A stretch of DNA of 64,000 nucleotides from Pseudoalteromonas luteoviolacea NCIMB 1944 (GTDB lineage Bacteria; Pseudomonadota; Gammaproteobacteria; Enterobacterales; Alteromonadaceae): positions 1 through 64,000 of the forward strand of contig NZ_AUXS01000086.1 in the NCBI RefSeq assembly GCF_001625565.1. The letters are read 5' to 3'. Position numbers and translations under genes: made by a program. Positions within the stretch are counted from its first letter, which is position 1. The number at the start of each line of letters is the position of its first letter. Below are positions 1 to 7,752 of the stretch, one piece after another. The notes beneath the pieces were generated by a model that was given only the letters and a program-made list of their open reading frames with translations, searched no databases and was not told where the DNA came from.

Positions 1-20
1 TTGTCTCACGCATGAGACAA
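1..20. promoter_or_regulatory. 20-bp palindrome, copy 1 (candidate regulator or partition site)
   Basis: The sequence reads TTGTCTCA-CGCA-TGAGACAA: perfect 8-bp inverted arms around a 4-bp centre. The same element, reverse complemented, occurs at 60978-60997 between the PKS operon and ileS. I found no third full copy by eye. It lies 260 bp upstream of the parB-like start codon. A long palindrome near a ParB-family gene is typical of a ParB/KorB-type binding site, but the protein-site pairing is inference. The window begins exactly at the first base of the element, so its left flank cannot be seen. Confidence 0.6.
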
Positions 21-280
21 AGTGCTAAGCCTTAATGCGATTGTTTCATTTATATTAATTATTTAATAAAAAGCGTAAAACCATCAAGAAGAAACCAAAT
101 AACTCTTAATTTTATAGTATTTAAGACGTCAATAAAGGAATTGACAGACTAATTCATGTTCTGAAAAACACTATTTTTGCAATAAAGGTGAAATTCTCTT
201 TAGCAAGAGTTAGACTTGCGTACTAGTCTTACTTAGGCAAATGTTACTCTTTTTAATATCACTATTCTTTTGGTAGTCGC
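21..280. other. AT-rich leader of the parB-like gene
   Basis: No gene is visible here. The stretch is AT-rich and carries a TTGACA hexamer at 141-146, but no convincing -10 box at the usual spacing follows it, so I do not call a promoter. A short inverted repeat (AGACT/AGTCT, 8-nt gap) lies near 210-230. The Shine-Dalgarno region just before the ATG at 281 is weak. Confidence 0.4.
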
Positions 281-1369
281 ATGATCAGTTTAGAACAGAA
301 AGTTATCTCATTTTTAGGGAAGAACAAGGAAATGAGCTTTAAAGATGAAGATTTCTCTTACGAGGCGATTTTCCTCTGTAACGTAAAGCCCGATCCGACA
401 AATGCCCGTTACCTGCCCACGGTAATGATCAGTGATGAAGATGCAGCTCTTTTCGTCAACAGGAAAATATCCAAGCGAACATTGGCTAAGATGTATGATG
501 CCGAGGGTCTCGTACTTGTCGGCCACAACTGTTTTATCAATTGCCTCCCCCACGGCTCACCAGATTGGAAAAAAGCAAACGAAACCATTCACTCTATCGT
601 CGATTTAGCCAATAACTTGGCCATGTCAGAAATCATTCAGGTGCCGACTGTTTACCCAATTCAAGATGGTCAATTTCAAATTTTAACGGGACACCGCCGA
701 TACTTTGCTCTTTTATATACCTACGGAATTAATTCTGTTTCCCAGTTTAAAGTTTATCAATGCGAGCCTATCTTACTAAAGACCAAACAATTTCAAGAAA
801 ATGCCAGCCGCGAAGAGCTACCTCAGTATGGAAAATTGGTCTCGTTTAATGCCGCACTGCTCGAATTACAAACCTTGTCAGACGCCAGACTCCGACTCGG
901 GCTCAAAAAACTAACCGTGCGAGACACCGTCAGCATACTGGGGATCTCCATGGGGTCTTTTGACAACTATAAAGTCCTTACTCGATACCCCTGTGTACTT
1001 TCTGCATACGAAAATGGCATAGCCTTGCCATTCATGAAAGCCAAAAAGATTGTGTTGACCATTGAAGAGCAATACAAAGAAAAGCACGATAAAAGCGTCC
1101 TCAATGTGACTGATAAGCACCACATTAATGAGGAAATTGATTGTGTGTTGAATGGTAAAACACAGAAAGTCTCCCCCCCGCGCTCAGCATTTAAGTTTAA
1201 AAAAATTAACTCGGCTAATACAATTAAGACGTTATTTGAAGCAAATATTTTCCAACTAGATATCGGTATTGACTGGCAGGAACTAGATTGGGGAAAAGCG
1301 GCGGATGTGAACGACGCACTGGCCCAGGTGATCGATTACCTCGAATCACACAATCGCGACATTCCTTAA
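281..1369 (+). CDS. ParB/Spo0J-family DNA-binding protein
   Basis: This 362-aa protein has ParB-family hallmarks: a GHRR box at residues 137-140 (the GERR/arginine patch of the ParB nucleotide-binding domain), a second conserved stretch ENASREEL at 173-180, and a helix-turn-helix-like segment at about 211-232. The first 120 residues and the C-terminal 100 match nothing I recognise. In known systems such proteins bind centromere-like sites and act with ParA, or act as transcription regulators (KorB, Noc, VirB types). No parA is adjacent, and the gene stands alone between a palindrome-bearing leader and the small biosynthetic operon, so a regulator or an orphan plasmid partition protein are both possible. 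Start chosen as the first ATG; its ribosome site is weak. Confidence 0.75.
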   Translation: MISLEQKVISFLGKNKEMSFKDEDFSYEAIFLCNVKPDPTNARYLPTVMISDEDAALFVNRKISKRTLAKMYDAEGLVLVGHNCFINCLPHGSPDWKKANETIHSIVDLANNLAMSEIIQVPTVYPIQDGQFQILTGHRRYFALLYTYGINSVSQFKVYQCEPILLKTKQFQENASREELPQYGKLVSFNAALLELQTLSDARLRLGLKKLTVRDTVSILGISMGSFDNYKVLTRYPCVLSAYENGIALPFMKAKKIVLTIEEQYKEKHDKSVLNVTDKHHINEEIDCVLNGKTQKVSPPRSAFKFKKINSANTIKTLFEANIFQLDIGIDWQELDWGKAADVNDALAQVIDYLESHNRDIP

Positions 1370-1741
1370 TTTCCGGCCACTTTCCCGCGGTTTCGCGTAG
1401 AGATAGCAGCGCAACTGCGGCTGTGTTGCGCGCCGATATATGTTGCATTAAATATCCTAACTGGCCCGTATAGACTGCTGATATTTCGTTGAAATATGCG
1501 CCACGATATGGATATACTAGGCAGTAATATTGTGGCAATCACCATGGTATTAGACACCCAGCGATATACGTAGCATCAGTCAAAAACGTTGTCGCAAGAA
1601 ACACTGAGTATATATTGTGAGTCATTCACCCCGCGATCGGTGTGTTGTCGCGCATGTCACCAGCTGCGCGCACGGTCATCATGTGATCACCTTTGTGGTT
1701 CGTATATACATGCAAATAGTAAAAAAGACACAGGTATAAAA
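1370..1741. other. Intergenic region without a recognisable gene
   Basis: This 372-bp gap separates the parB-like gene from the membrane-protein gene. Short ORFs read through it but have no good start or recognisable content. Two imperfect 17-bp direct repeats, starting CGATATA and ending GCATTA or GCATCA, lie at 1434-1450 and 1562-1578 (14 of 17 positions identical, starts 128 bp apart). They could be regulator sites; nothing else shows their role. The promoter of the left-hand plus-strand operon is probably here, but I cannot place it. Confidence 0.35.
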
Positions 1742-2227
1742 ATGGAATCTTTAGTTCAAGTTATATTAGTAGGGATAGGTGCAACCTTGATCATGGATCT
1801 TTGGGCCTTGCTATTAAAAGTCAGTTTTGGCATCCCTTCATTAAATTACGGTATGGTTGGCAGATGGTGTGTCTATCTCACCAAAGGCAAAGTATTTCAT
1901 CAAGGCATAATGAAAACACCGCCCGTCTCTGGAGAAAATTTACTTGGTTGGATAGCGCACTACGTGATTGGTGTTGCTTTCGCAGCACTGCTTTTTTTAG
2001 TGTTGGGTAGTGAGTGGATTGAATCACCGACCCTATTGCCAGCCTTGGTGGCCGGGGTTGTCACCATGGTATTTCCTTTTTTCATTATGCAGCCATGTTT
2101 TGGCATGGGAGTCGCGGCCTCCAAGTTGCCCAACCCCAACACACTGAGATTTAGAAGTCTGTTGGCCCATCTGTCGTTTGGCATTGGTCTCTACCTTTCC
2201 GCTAAATTGATAATGACACTTGCTTAA
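1742..2227 (+). CDS. Small integral membrane protein, DUF2938-like
   Basis: The 161-aa protein is mostly hydrophobic, with about four likely membrane segments (roughly residues 4-24, 68-90, 96-120 and 140-160). Its composition and the N-terminal glycine-rich helix followed by an MDLW motif recall the DUF2938 family, whose function is unknown. The reading frame is open back to a TTG at 1589, but the ATG at 1742 is preferred because it begins the conserved hydrophobic part and has an AGG ribosome site 8 nt upstream. It is the first gene of a plus-strand group with the ligase, P450 and VOC genes. A role in export or self-protection is only a guess from location. Confidence 0.7.
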   Translation: MESLVQVILVGIGATLIMDLWALLLKVSFGIPSLNYGMVGRWCVYLTKGKVFHQGIMKTPPVSGENLLGWIAHYVIGVAFAALLFLVLGSEWIESPTLLPALVAGVVTMVFPFFIMQPCFGMGVAASKLPNPNTLRFRSLLAHLSFGIGLYLSAKLIMTLA

Positions 2228-2315
2228 AATGATGGATACCACGCCCATTTTCGTAACAGAGCTATAAAATTCAGACACACAGTGTAGGGCGGTGTTGCAT
2301 CATACACAGTGTGAC

Positions 2316-2342
2316 TTGGCACCTTGTGATACAAGGTGCCAA
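2316..2342. promoter_or_regulatory. 12-bp perfect inverted repeat before the ligase gene
   Basis: TTGGCACCTTGT and its exact complement flank a 3-nt loop (GAT). The repeat ends about 30 bp before the ligase start codon and about 15 bp before its AAGGA ribosome site. No T-run follows on either strand, so a classical intrinsic terminator is unlikely. An operator, or an mRNA hairpin in the leader that tunes translation, fits better. Confidence 0.5.
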
Positions 2343-2371
2343 AGCTAGGGCTAATAAGGAATTTAAATAAA

Positions 2372-4336
2372 ATGCATGATTCACCCCTTAATCAAGAATA
2401 CTTGTTTCATCCTTTTGTGAAGCGCTTTGCAGGTGATCCCGAACAGGTTCGAGACATCCACGACATCGAGCAATTGGAAAAGCATCCGGCTGCCGAACGC
2501 TTTCCCTGCCAATCGGTGACAGATGCACTATTCATCGCTGCACAGAAGTATCAAGATGCCCGAGCAATGAGTTACTTACCCAATGGACGTGCAGACGATC
2601 CCGTACAGAGCTGGAGTTACATCGAGTTTCTTGAACAATGTATTGGCGCTGCCAATCTTTTCCACTCATTAGGGATAGATAGCGACAGTTCGGTGGCATT
2701 TTTGTTACCCAATATGCCCGAAATGGTGTTTGGGTTATGGGGCGCACAGGCGGTCGCCATCAGCACACCGATCAATCCATTTCTGGAAGTGGAGCATATT
2801 TGCGGCATTATGAAAGAAACCCAAGCACGCATTTTAGTGACCCTTTCAAGTGATGCCAACCCAGCGCTTTTCGAAAAAGCGCTGGCAGTCAAGCACAACA
2901 CAGTCCATCCAGTGACGTTAGTAACCATAGGTGCCCCCAGCAAGGAGGCAATCGACTGGCACTCAGAGCTGAAAAAACAGCCCACTGATAAGTACCTTTT
3001 TCATCGTCCATTGCACGGTCACGAAACTTCTGCCTATTTTCATACTGGCGGCACCACAGGCACCCCAAAAATAGCCAGACACACCCATCGAGGTGCAATA
3101 GTCAATGCCTGTCAAATGCTCATCGTCGGTCCCAATGAAGCCCTACTCGATACCAAATCGAAAGTTTCACTGTGTGCACTGCCGCTATTTCATGTCAATG
3201 CCATTGTGGTGTCCTCATTGACGTCATTGCTCAATGGCTCCGAGCTGCTATTAGCAGGACAGCAGGGATTTAGAAACAAAGCTCTCATGCAAGATTTCTG
3301 GGCGATTGTCGAGCGCTTTAAAATCAATTTTTTTGCCGGTGTCCCCACCGTATACGCCGCATTGCTAGAGCAGCCAATCGAACAACACGACATCGACAGC
3401 CTATTTTATTGCGGCTGCGGTTCATCTCCTATGCCACAAGTTCTCATCAATGAATTTACCCAGCGCACAGGGGCAGATATTTGTGAAGGCTACGGCATGA
3501 CAGAAACCACCGCCTGCGCGTCAACGCACTACTATTATGGTGCGCGTAAAGTTGGCTCTGTTGGCATGAGAGTCCCTTATCAAGCCATTCGTGTCGTGCA
3601 ATTGGGCGACGATGGGCAGATCATAAAAGAATGTGCACACAATGAAGTAGGGGTGCTGCTGATCAAAGGCCCCAATGTGATCCCTGAATATAAACAAGCC
3701 TTTGCCAATGCCAATGCGTGGCCAGAGCCAGGGTGGTTGAATACCGGAGATCTGGGCAAGTTCGATGCCGAAGGCTATTTGTGGCTAACCGGCCGACAAA
3801 AAGATTTGATCATTCGAGGTGGGCACAATATCGACCCACTGATCATTGAAAATACCTTAGTGGGGCACTCAGATGTCACTATGGCTGCCGCCGTCGGAAA
3901 GCCCGATGCGTACGCAGGTGAGTTGCCTGTCGCCTATGTGACGCTCAGTCCAGACTCAACACTCACTGCGGACACCTTAAAACAATATTGCAAAGATAAC
4001 ATACCCGAACCCGCAGCCTCGCCAGTGGAGATAATGATTGTCCCTGAGTTACCTATGACCCCGGTTGGCAAAATATTCAAACTACCACTGCGCCAAGCTG
4101 TGCTGATAAATTGCGTCAGCAGTGTCATTCACGCACTGAATGATACGCTTGATTTCACGGTGGAAGTCATCAATAACATGTCGACAGGCAGCATTGTCAG
4201 GGTCCACTTTGCCCAACCACGCGAAGACATAGATGAGGTTGCAGAGCAATTGCAGCATCAGCTCGACAAGTTCCACTTTCAATGGGAATTCAAATTTGCA
4301 CCAGTGTCAGCACCTCAAACCGCACTGGAAATATAA
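2372..4336 (+). CDS. Long fatty-acyl-CoA/AMP ligase (PRK07529-type)
   Basis: This ANL-superfamily adenylating enzyme activates a carboxylic acid as acyl-AMP and normally passes it to CoA or a carrier protein. With the ATG at 2372 it has 654 residues. Visible motifs are the phosphate-binding loop HTGGTTGTPK (224-233), the adenine-binding GYGMTETT, the hinge region TGRQKDLIIRGGHN near 473, and PVGKIFK with the catalytic lysine near 567. The overall match is to the roughly 630-aa acyl-CoA synthetase group with an extra C-terminal segment of about 90 residues. Mupirocin clusters carry acyl-CoA synthases (MupQ, MupU), and in thiomarinol TmlU is linked to joining the polyketide acid to an amine; which role applies here is open. 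The frame extends to a GTG at 2336, but that lies inside a hairpin and lacks a ribosome site. Confidence 0.88.
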   Translation: MHDSPLNQEYLFHPFVKRFAGDPEQVRDIHDIEQLEKHPAAERFPCQSVTDALFIAAQKYQDARAMSYLPNGRADDPVQSWSYIEFLEQCIGAANLFHSLGIDSDSSVAFLLPNMPEMVFGLWGAQAVAISTPINPFLEVEHICGIMKETQARILVTLSSDANPALFEKALAVKHNTVHPVTLVTIGAPSKEAIDWHSELKKQPTDKYLFHRPLHGHETSAYFHTGGTTGTPKIARHTHRGAIVNACQMLIVGPNEALLDTKSKVSLCALPLFHVNAIVVSSLTSLLNGSELLLAGQQGFRNKALMQDFWAIVERFKINFFAGVPTVYAALLEQPIEQHDIDSLFYCGCGSSPMPQVLINEFTQRTGADICEGYGMTETTACASTHYYYGARKVGSVGMRVPYQAIRVVQLGDDGQIIKECAHNEVGVLLIKGPNVIPEYKQAFANANAWPEPGWLNTGDLGKFDAEGYLWLTGRQKDLIIRGGHNIDPLIIENTLVGHSDVTMAAAVGKPDAYAGELPVAYVTLSPDSTLTADTLKQYCKDNIPEPAASPVEIMIVPELPMTPVGKIFKLPLRQAVLINCVSSVIHALNDTLDFTVEVINNMSTGSIVRVHFAQPREDIDEVAEQLQHQLDKFHFQWEFKFAPVSAPQTALEI

Positions 4337-4404
4337 CAAACCTAGGCCAGCTATGCAGAGCCCCAAATTTTGGGCGCTTGCTTTTCAATAAAAAGGAAAT
4401 TGTT

Positions 4405-5751
4405 GTGACAACGACGAATTTGCAGGAACACGCGATGACCAAGCCCCCCATCGCGAAAAATATCACGGACGGCAAACAACCAATCACCTGGTTAGACAAC
4501 CCTCTCACATACTTGCGTCAGTGCTATGACCAATACGGTGATATATTTAGAATAGGCTCTGAGAAAAGTTCAGTCACGGTATTGGCCGGGCTTAAAGCCA
4601 ATCAGCTTATGAGTACGGAGAGCAAGGACTTTTTGAGTTCAAATGCATTTTGGTCAGACACATTGGATGAAATGAATTGCCCTCACTCATTTATTGGCGT
4701 CGATGGTGATGTGCATCGCTATCAACGCCGTTTGATGGCCCCGATGTTTTGCAAAGCATCGTTAAAAGACAGCGTCGGCGAGTTTGGGAAAACTTTTCGA
4801 GATATTTTAAGTACCCAGTATCGCGAGCCATCAACTCGGCTTTGTCCGTTTCTGCGCCACACTTTGTCAACACAAATCGGGTATGCATTGCAAGGTTATG
4901 CCCCCACTCCTGAAGAAGTGGAAGCATTGATCGATTATCAGGCAACGGTCATGAACGCCTGCTCCTTTAAACGTATTTCAAAAAGGGTTTTAACCTCACC
5001 TGAATACCTACAAGCGAAGAAGACCGTGCATGAGCTTGCCGATCGGATCATTCACAATGAACAAGCTGAACATGCAAAAGAGCGCTATATTGATGTGTTG
5101 ATCTCACAAGGACTTAAGAATAAACCTCAGTGGTTCACACCCGGAGATATACGTAATCACGCAATTATTCCTTTTCTTGCGGGAATTGATACGGTTACCT
5201 CTGCCCTAAGCTTTGCCTTACGAGAGCTCTTACTCAACCCAGATATTCGACAGGAATTACAACAAGAAGTCGCGCAGTTAAACCTCAATGAACCCGACCT
5301 GTCAGTGATCAACGATATGACCAAAGTTAATTTGTTTACCAAAGAGGTCATGCGTTTATACCCACCGGCATTTGCAATTTACCGTGTTGCAACCAATGAC
5401 TTTGAGTTCAATGGCTATCAAATAAAACAGGGAGAGACCTTGATCTTTTTCTTGTCAGCCTGTCACACGGACGCTCGCTATTTTAGCGATCCGTATACGT
5501 TTAAATTACAGCGATTCGCCGATCCAGATGTTGAATCGGAAGCCTATGCGCCTTTTGGTAAAGGACCACACACCTGTATTGGTGCGGGTTTATCCAACAT
5601 TATTTTACCGCTCAACCTCGCCACTATCTTAAAGTTTGCAGATTTTAAGTACGAGGGTAATATTGCGGATCTGGCACTGGATTACACCAAACCCTCTCTG
5701 TCTCTTGACCCCGATTTTTCCTTGAGCATTACTCCGCTTGCACACCAGTAA
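4405..5751 (+). CDS. Cytochrome P450
   Basis: A soluble bacterial class P450 of about 448 residues. Seen directly: the I-helix oxygen-binding AGIDT near 259-263, the K-helix EVMR (314-317), and the heme loop FGKGPHTCIG with the cysteine ligand at 391. It needs a separate ferredoxin/reductase, not seen in the window. Two starts have good ribosome sites: GTG at 4405 (AAGGA 7 nt upstream) and ATG at 4435 (AGGA 7 nt upstream, 438 aa). The frame upstream of 4405 overlaps the ligase gene and is not believed. The mupirocin cluster also has a P450 (mupO), so this may be its counterpart, but neighbours differ. It probably oxidises the polyketide or fatty acid chain after assembly. Confidence 0.93.
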   Translation: MTTTNLQEHAMTKPPIAKNITDGKQPITWLDNPLTYLRQCYDQYGDIFRIGSEKSSVTVLAGLKANQLMSTESKDFLSSNAFWSDTLDEMNCPHSFIGVDGDVHRYQRRLMAPMFCKASLKDSVGEFGKTFRDILSTQYREPSTRLCPFLRHTLSTQIGYALQGYAPTPEEVEALIDYQATVMNACSFKRISKRVLTSPEYLQAKKTVHELADRIIHNEQAEHAKERYIDVLISQGLKNKPQWFTPGDIRNHAIIPFLAGIDTVTSALSFALRELLLNPDIRQELQQEVAQLNLNEPDLSVINDMTKVNLFTKEVMRLYPPAFAIYRVATNDFEFNGYQIKQGETLIFFLSACHTDARYFSDPYTFKLQRFADPDVESEAYAPFGKGPHTCIGAGLSNIILPLNLATILKFADFKYEGNIADLALDYTKPSLSLDPDFSLSITPLAHQ

Positions 5752-5769
5752 ACTGCATAGGACACGGTT

Positions 5770-6690
5770 ATGTATCCACACCTTTGTCAATTGGCGCTCA
5801 CCACCAAACACCCCGATTTATGCCGCAGCTTTTATAAAAAGCTGCTGGGCTATCAAGATAGTGGGGGACGCGCGGTGCGCGGTATTGCCGCCGCACGCAT
5901 TTTCAGTTGTAAAAAAGTGCAAGCACACTGTTATTGGCTCACAGGCGACGACCCGTTTTTTCAATTGGAGATCTTTCACTTTGAACAGCCCCATTCGACA
6001 GATAACACAGAAAATATGCTAACGCGCGGTTACAATATGTTGTTTATTGAGGCGCCATCCATTGATAAGATCAGTCAAGACCCACACCTCACTCCCCATA
6101 TGCGTCAGATATGCCGCTATCGCGATCAGGACACTGAACATCTGTTGGTCAGAGACATTGATAACAATCTTTTGGATATTTTTTCCAACGCGACCTCGCA
6201 TACCCTGACTAAACCCACACTTCGCGGAGTCGGGGCCACCGTGAATGATTTGGACAGAGAAGTTGCTCACTTCACCCAGGGCTTTGGCTTATCTGAATCC
6301 TCGCTGTCGTCGCATTTTGACCCGCTGTTTAAACGCTTGTCTGAACAGCCGCAATACAGTGAGGTGACGCGACGAAGTAAAACACTGGTATGCGGTGGAT
6401 ATCACTTACAGCTCACCCAATACAGTGATGTTTATGCCCATGATACTAAGGCCGCCACAGATCAAGGGGTGCTCAACATTGCCTTGGGCATTCGAGAATA
6501 CGCCGAGTTTGCACCACTGTACCAAAGTCTATTGGATACAGGTTATCAACCGCTGTGTCTACCGATGGGAGATACCATATCCAATAGCGCATATGTGCAC
6601 AGTGCTTCACTCAGTGTCGAGCTAATGCAGCTCCCCACACACATTCAAGCCATGTGGGGGTTTCCGACACTCGAGTCTGTAATGGCCTAG
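5770..6690 (+). CDS. Two-lobed VOC-fold (glyoxalase/dioxygenase-like) protein
   Basis: The 306-aa protein appears to hold two vicinal-oxygen-chelate halves (about 1-140 and 145-306). The first opens HLCQLALTTKHPDLCRSFY, typical of the first strand and helix of glyoxalase/bleomycin-resistance folds, and the second restarts with LRGVGATVNDLDREVAHF. Such proteins are metal-dependent dioxygenases, isomerases, or drug-binding proteins. I cannot assign a substrate or firmly place metal ligands. It begins 18 bp after the P450 stop with an AGGA ribosome site, so the two are cotranscribed and may act in sequence. Its stop codon is separated by one base from the stop codon of the convergent SDR gene. 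Confidence 0.75.
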   Translation: MYPHLCQLALTTKHPDLCRSFYKKLLGYQDSGGRAVRGIAAARIFSCKKVQAHCYWLTGDDPFFQLEIFHFEQPHSTDNTENMLTRGYNMLFIEAPSIDKISQDPHLTPHMRQICRYRDQDTEHLLVRDIDNNLLDIFSNATSHTLTKPTLRGVGATVNDLDREVAHFTQGFGLSESSLSSHFDPLFKRLSEQPQYSEVTRRSKTLVCGGYHLQLTQYSDVYAHDTKAATDQGVLNIALGIREYAEFAPLYQSLLDTGYQPLCLPMGDTISNSAYVHSASLSVELMQLPTHIQAMWGFPTLESVMA

Positions 6691-6691
6691 G

Positions 6692-7750
6692 TTAAACCGC
6701 GGACTTGACACCTGGTTGAGCAACAGCACGTATTGCGCTCACTGAGTCTATGATGGTCTGCGCTAACTCGATGCGGTATGGATCACAGAAATCTCGCTTT
6801 AGTTTGCTGTCATCAAAGCGGTGTTCGATACCTAAGAACTTGTCTAGATAAGCCGTGGTTAAGCCGGTGTTGTGCACCGCTAAGGCGTACACCATCGCAT
6901 CCTTTAATTCACGACTCGGCATTTTATACTCCGGAAAATGCTGTGCGACAACTGCGGCAATACCTAACAACGATATTGATTTACCCGGTAATAAGTAACG
7001 CCCCGTGGCGGCAGGGTTGCGCAAAGCGTCAACATATATTCTCGCGACGTCGCGCACATCGGCAATGCTGTAATACAAACGAGGGCAGCCACTTGCTCGC
7101 GCATCAAGTAAATTACGCAATATGGAAATACTGGACTCTTGGTGCGCTTTGGCTGTAAACGGTCCCATCAAAACTGACGGGTTAAATCTTATCAGGGTAG
7201 GTAATGCACCAGATGTATCCGCTTCATATTGGGACTTTAGTAACTGCTCTGCTTGTGTTTTTGAATAAAAATAGGGTTCACTATTGGCTTTGTTGTCATT
7301 GTTCCAATCACTTTCATCATACAGATGGTCATCAGCAACATCTGAACGAAATACCGCGGCCATTGAAGAGCTGTAAATGACTTTTTTCAAACCTGTGCAG
7401 CGCTTCACGCTTTGCAACATATGGTCGGTACCAATGATGTTCGCATCCTGATGGGTATGTGGCACATCGACATCACTGGTAAACCCCAGTGCCGTCGTCG
7501 CCGCACAAAAAATCAAAAAGTCGCTGCTTGCAAGGGCTGCATCTAAACTATTTGGCACCGTAAAATCAGCGCGCATCACCTCGAGCGTGTCAGCGCCCTG
7601 TGCCTGAGCTAGCTGTTGCAAATATCGCGCGCCCTCGCTTGTAACATCTCTCACCGAGGCTATCACCCGGTAACCTTGTGACAGCAACTCAGCGACAACA
7701 TGTGTCCCTAAATAGCCACTCGCCCCCGTCACACATACTGTTTCACGCAC
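6692..7750 (-). CDS. mupF: NAD(P)-dependent epimerase/ketoreductase, MupF-like
   Basis: An extended short-chain dehydrogenase of the dihydroflavonol-reductase/epimerase type, 352 residues. Seen: the Rossmann loop GASGYLG (9-15), a catalytic serine patch SSSMAAVF, and a YFYSK (YxxxK) catalytic pair. In mupirocin, MupF is a tailoring ketoreductase whose loss leaves a 7-keto product; this is the likely counterpart, by family and by company rather than by alignment. It starts with GTG; a strong AAGGAG at 7758-7763 lies 7 nt upstream, inside the last codons of the preceding reductase gene, so translation is probably coupled. It is the last gene of the long minus-strand operon. Confidence 0.82.
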   Translation of the reverse strand: MRETVCVTGASGYLGTHVVAELLSQGYRVIASVRDVTSEGARYLQQLAQAQGADTLEVMRADFTVPNSLDAALASSDFLIFCAATTALGFTSDVDVPHTHQDANIIGTDHMLQSVKRCTGLKKVIYSSSMAAVFRSDVADDHLYDESDWNNDNKANSEPYFYSKTQAEQLLKSQYEADTSGALPTLIRFNPSVLMGPFTAKAHQESSISILRNLLDARASGCPRLYYSIADVRDVARIYVDALRNPAATGRYLLPGKSISLLGIAAVVAQHFPEYKMPSRELKDAMVYALAVHNTGLTTAYLDKFLGIEHRFDDSKLKRDFCDPYRIELAQTIIDSVSAIRAVAQPGVKSAV

Positions 7751-7752
7751 AA

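Noticed and set aside
141..169. TTGACA at 141 as a -35 box for the parB-like gene
   Set aside because: The bases at 16-18 bp spacing are A-rich but do not form a plausible -10 box.
2316..2342. Hairpin as a rho-independent terminator of the membrane-protein gene
   Set aside because: No run of T follows on either strand, and it sits next to the downstream ribosome site; kept as a regulatory repeat.
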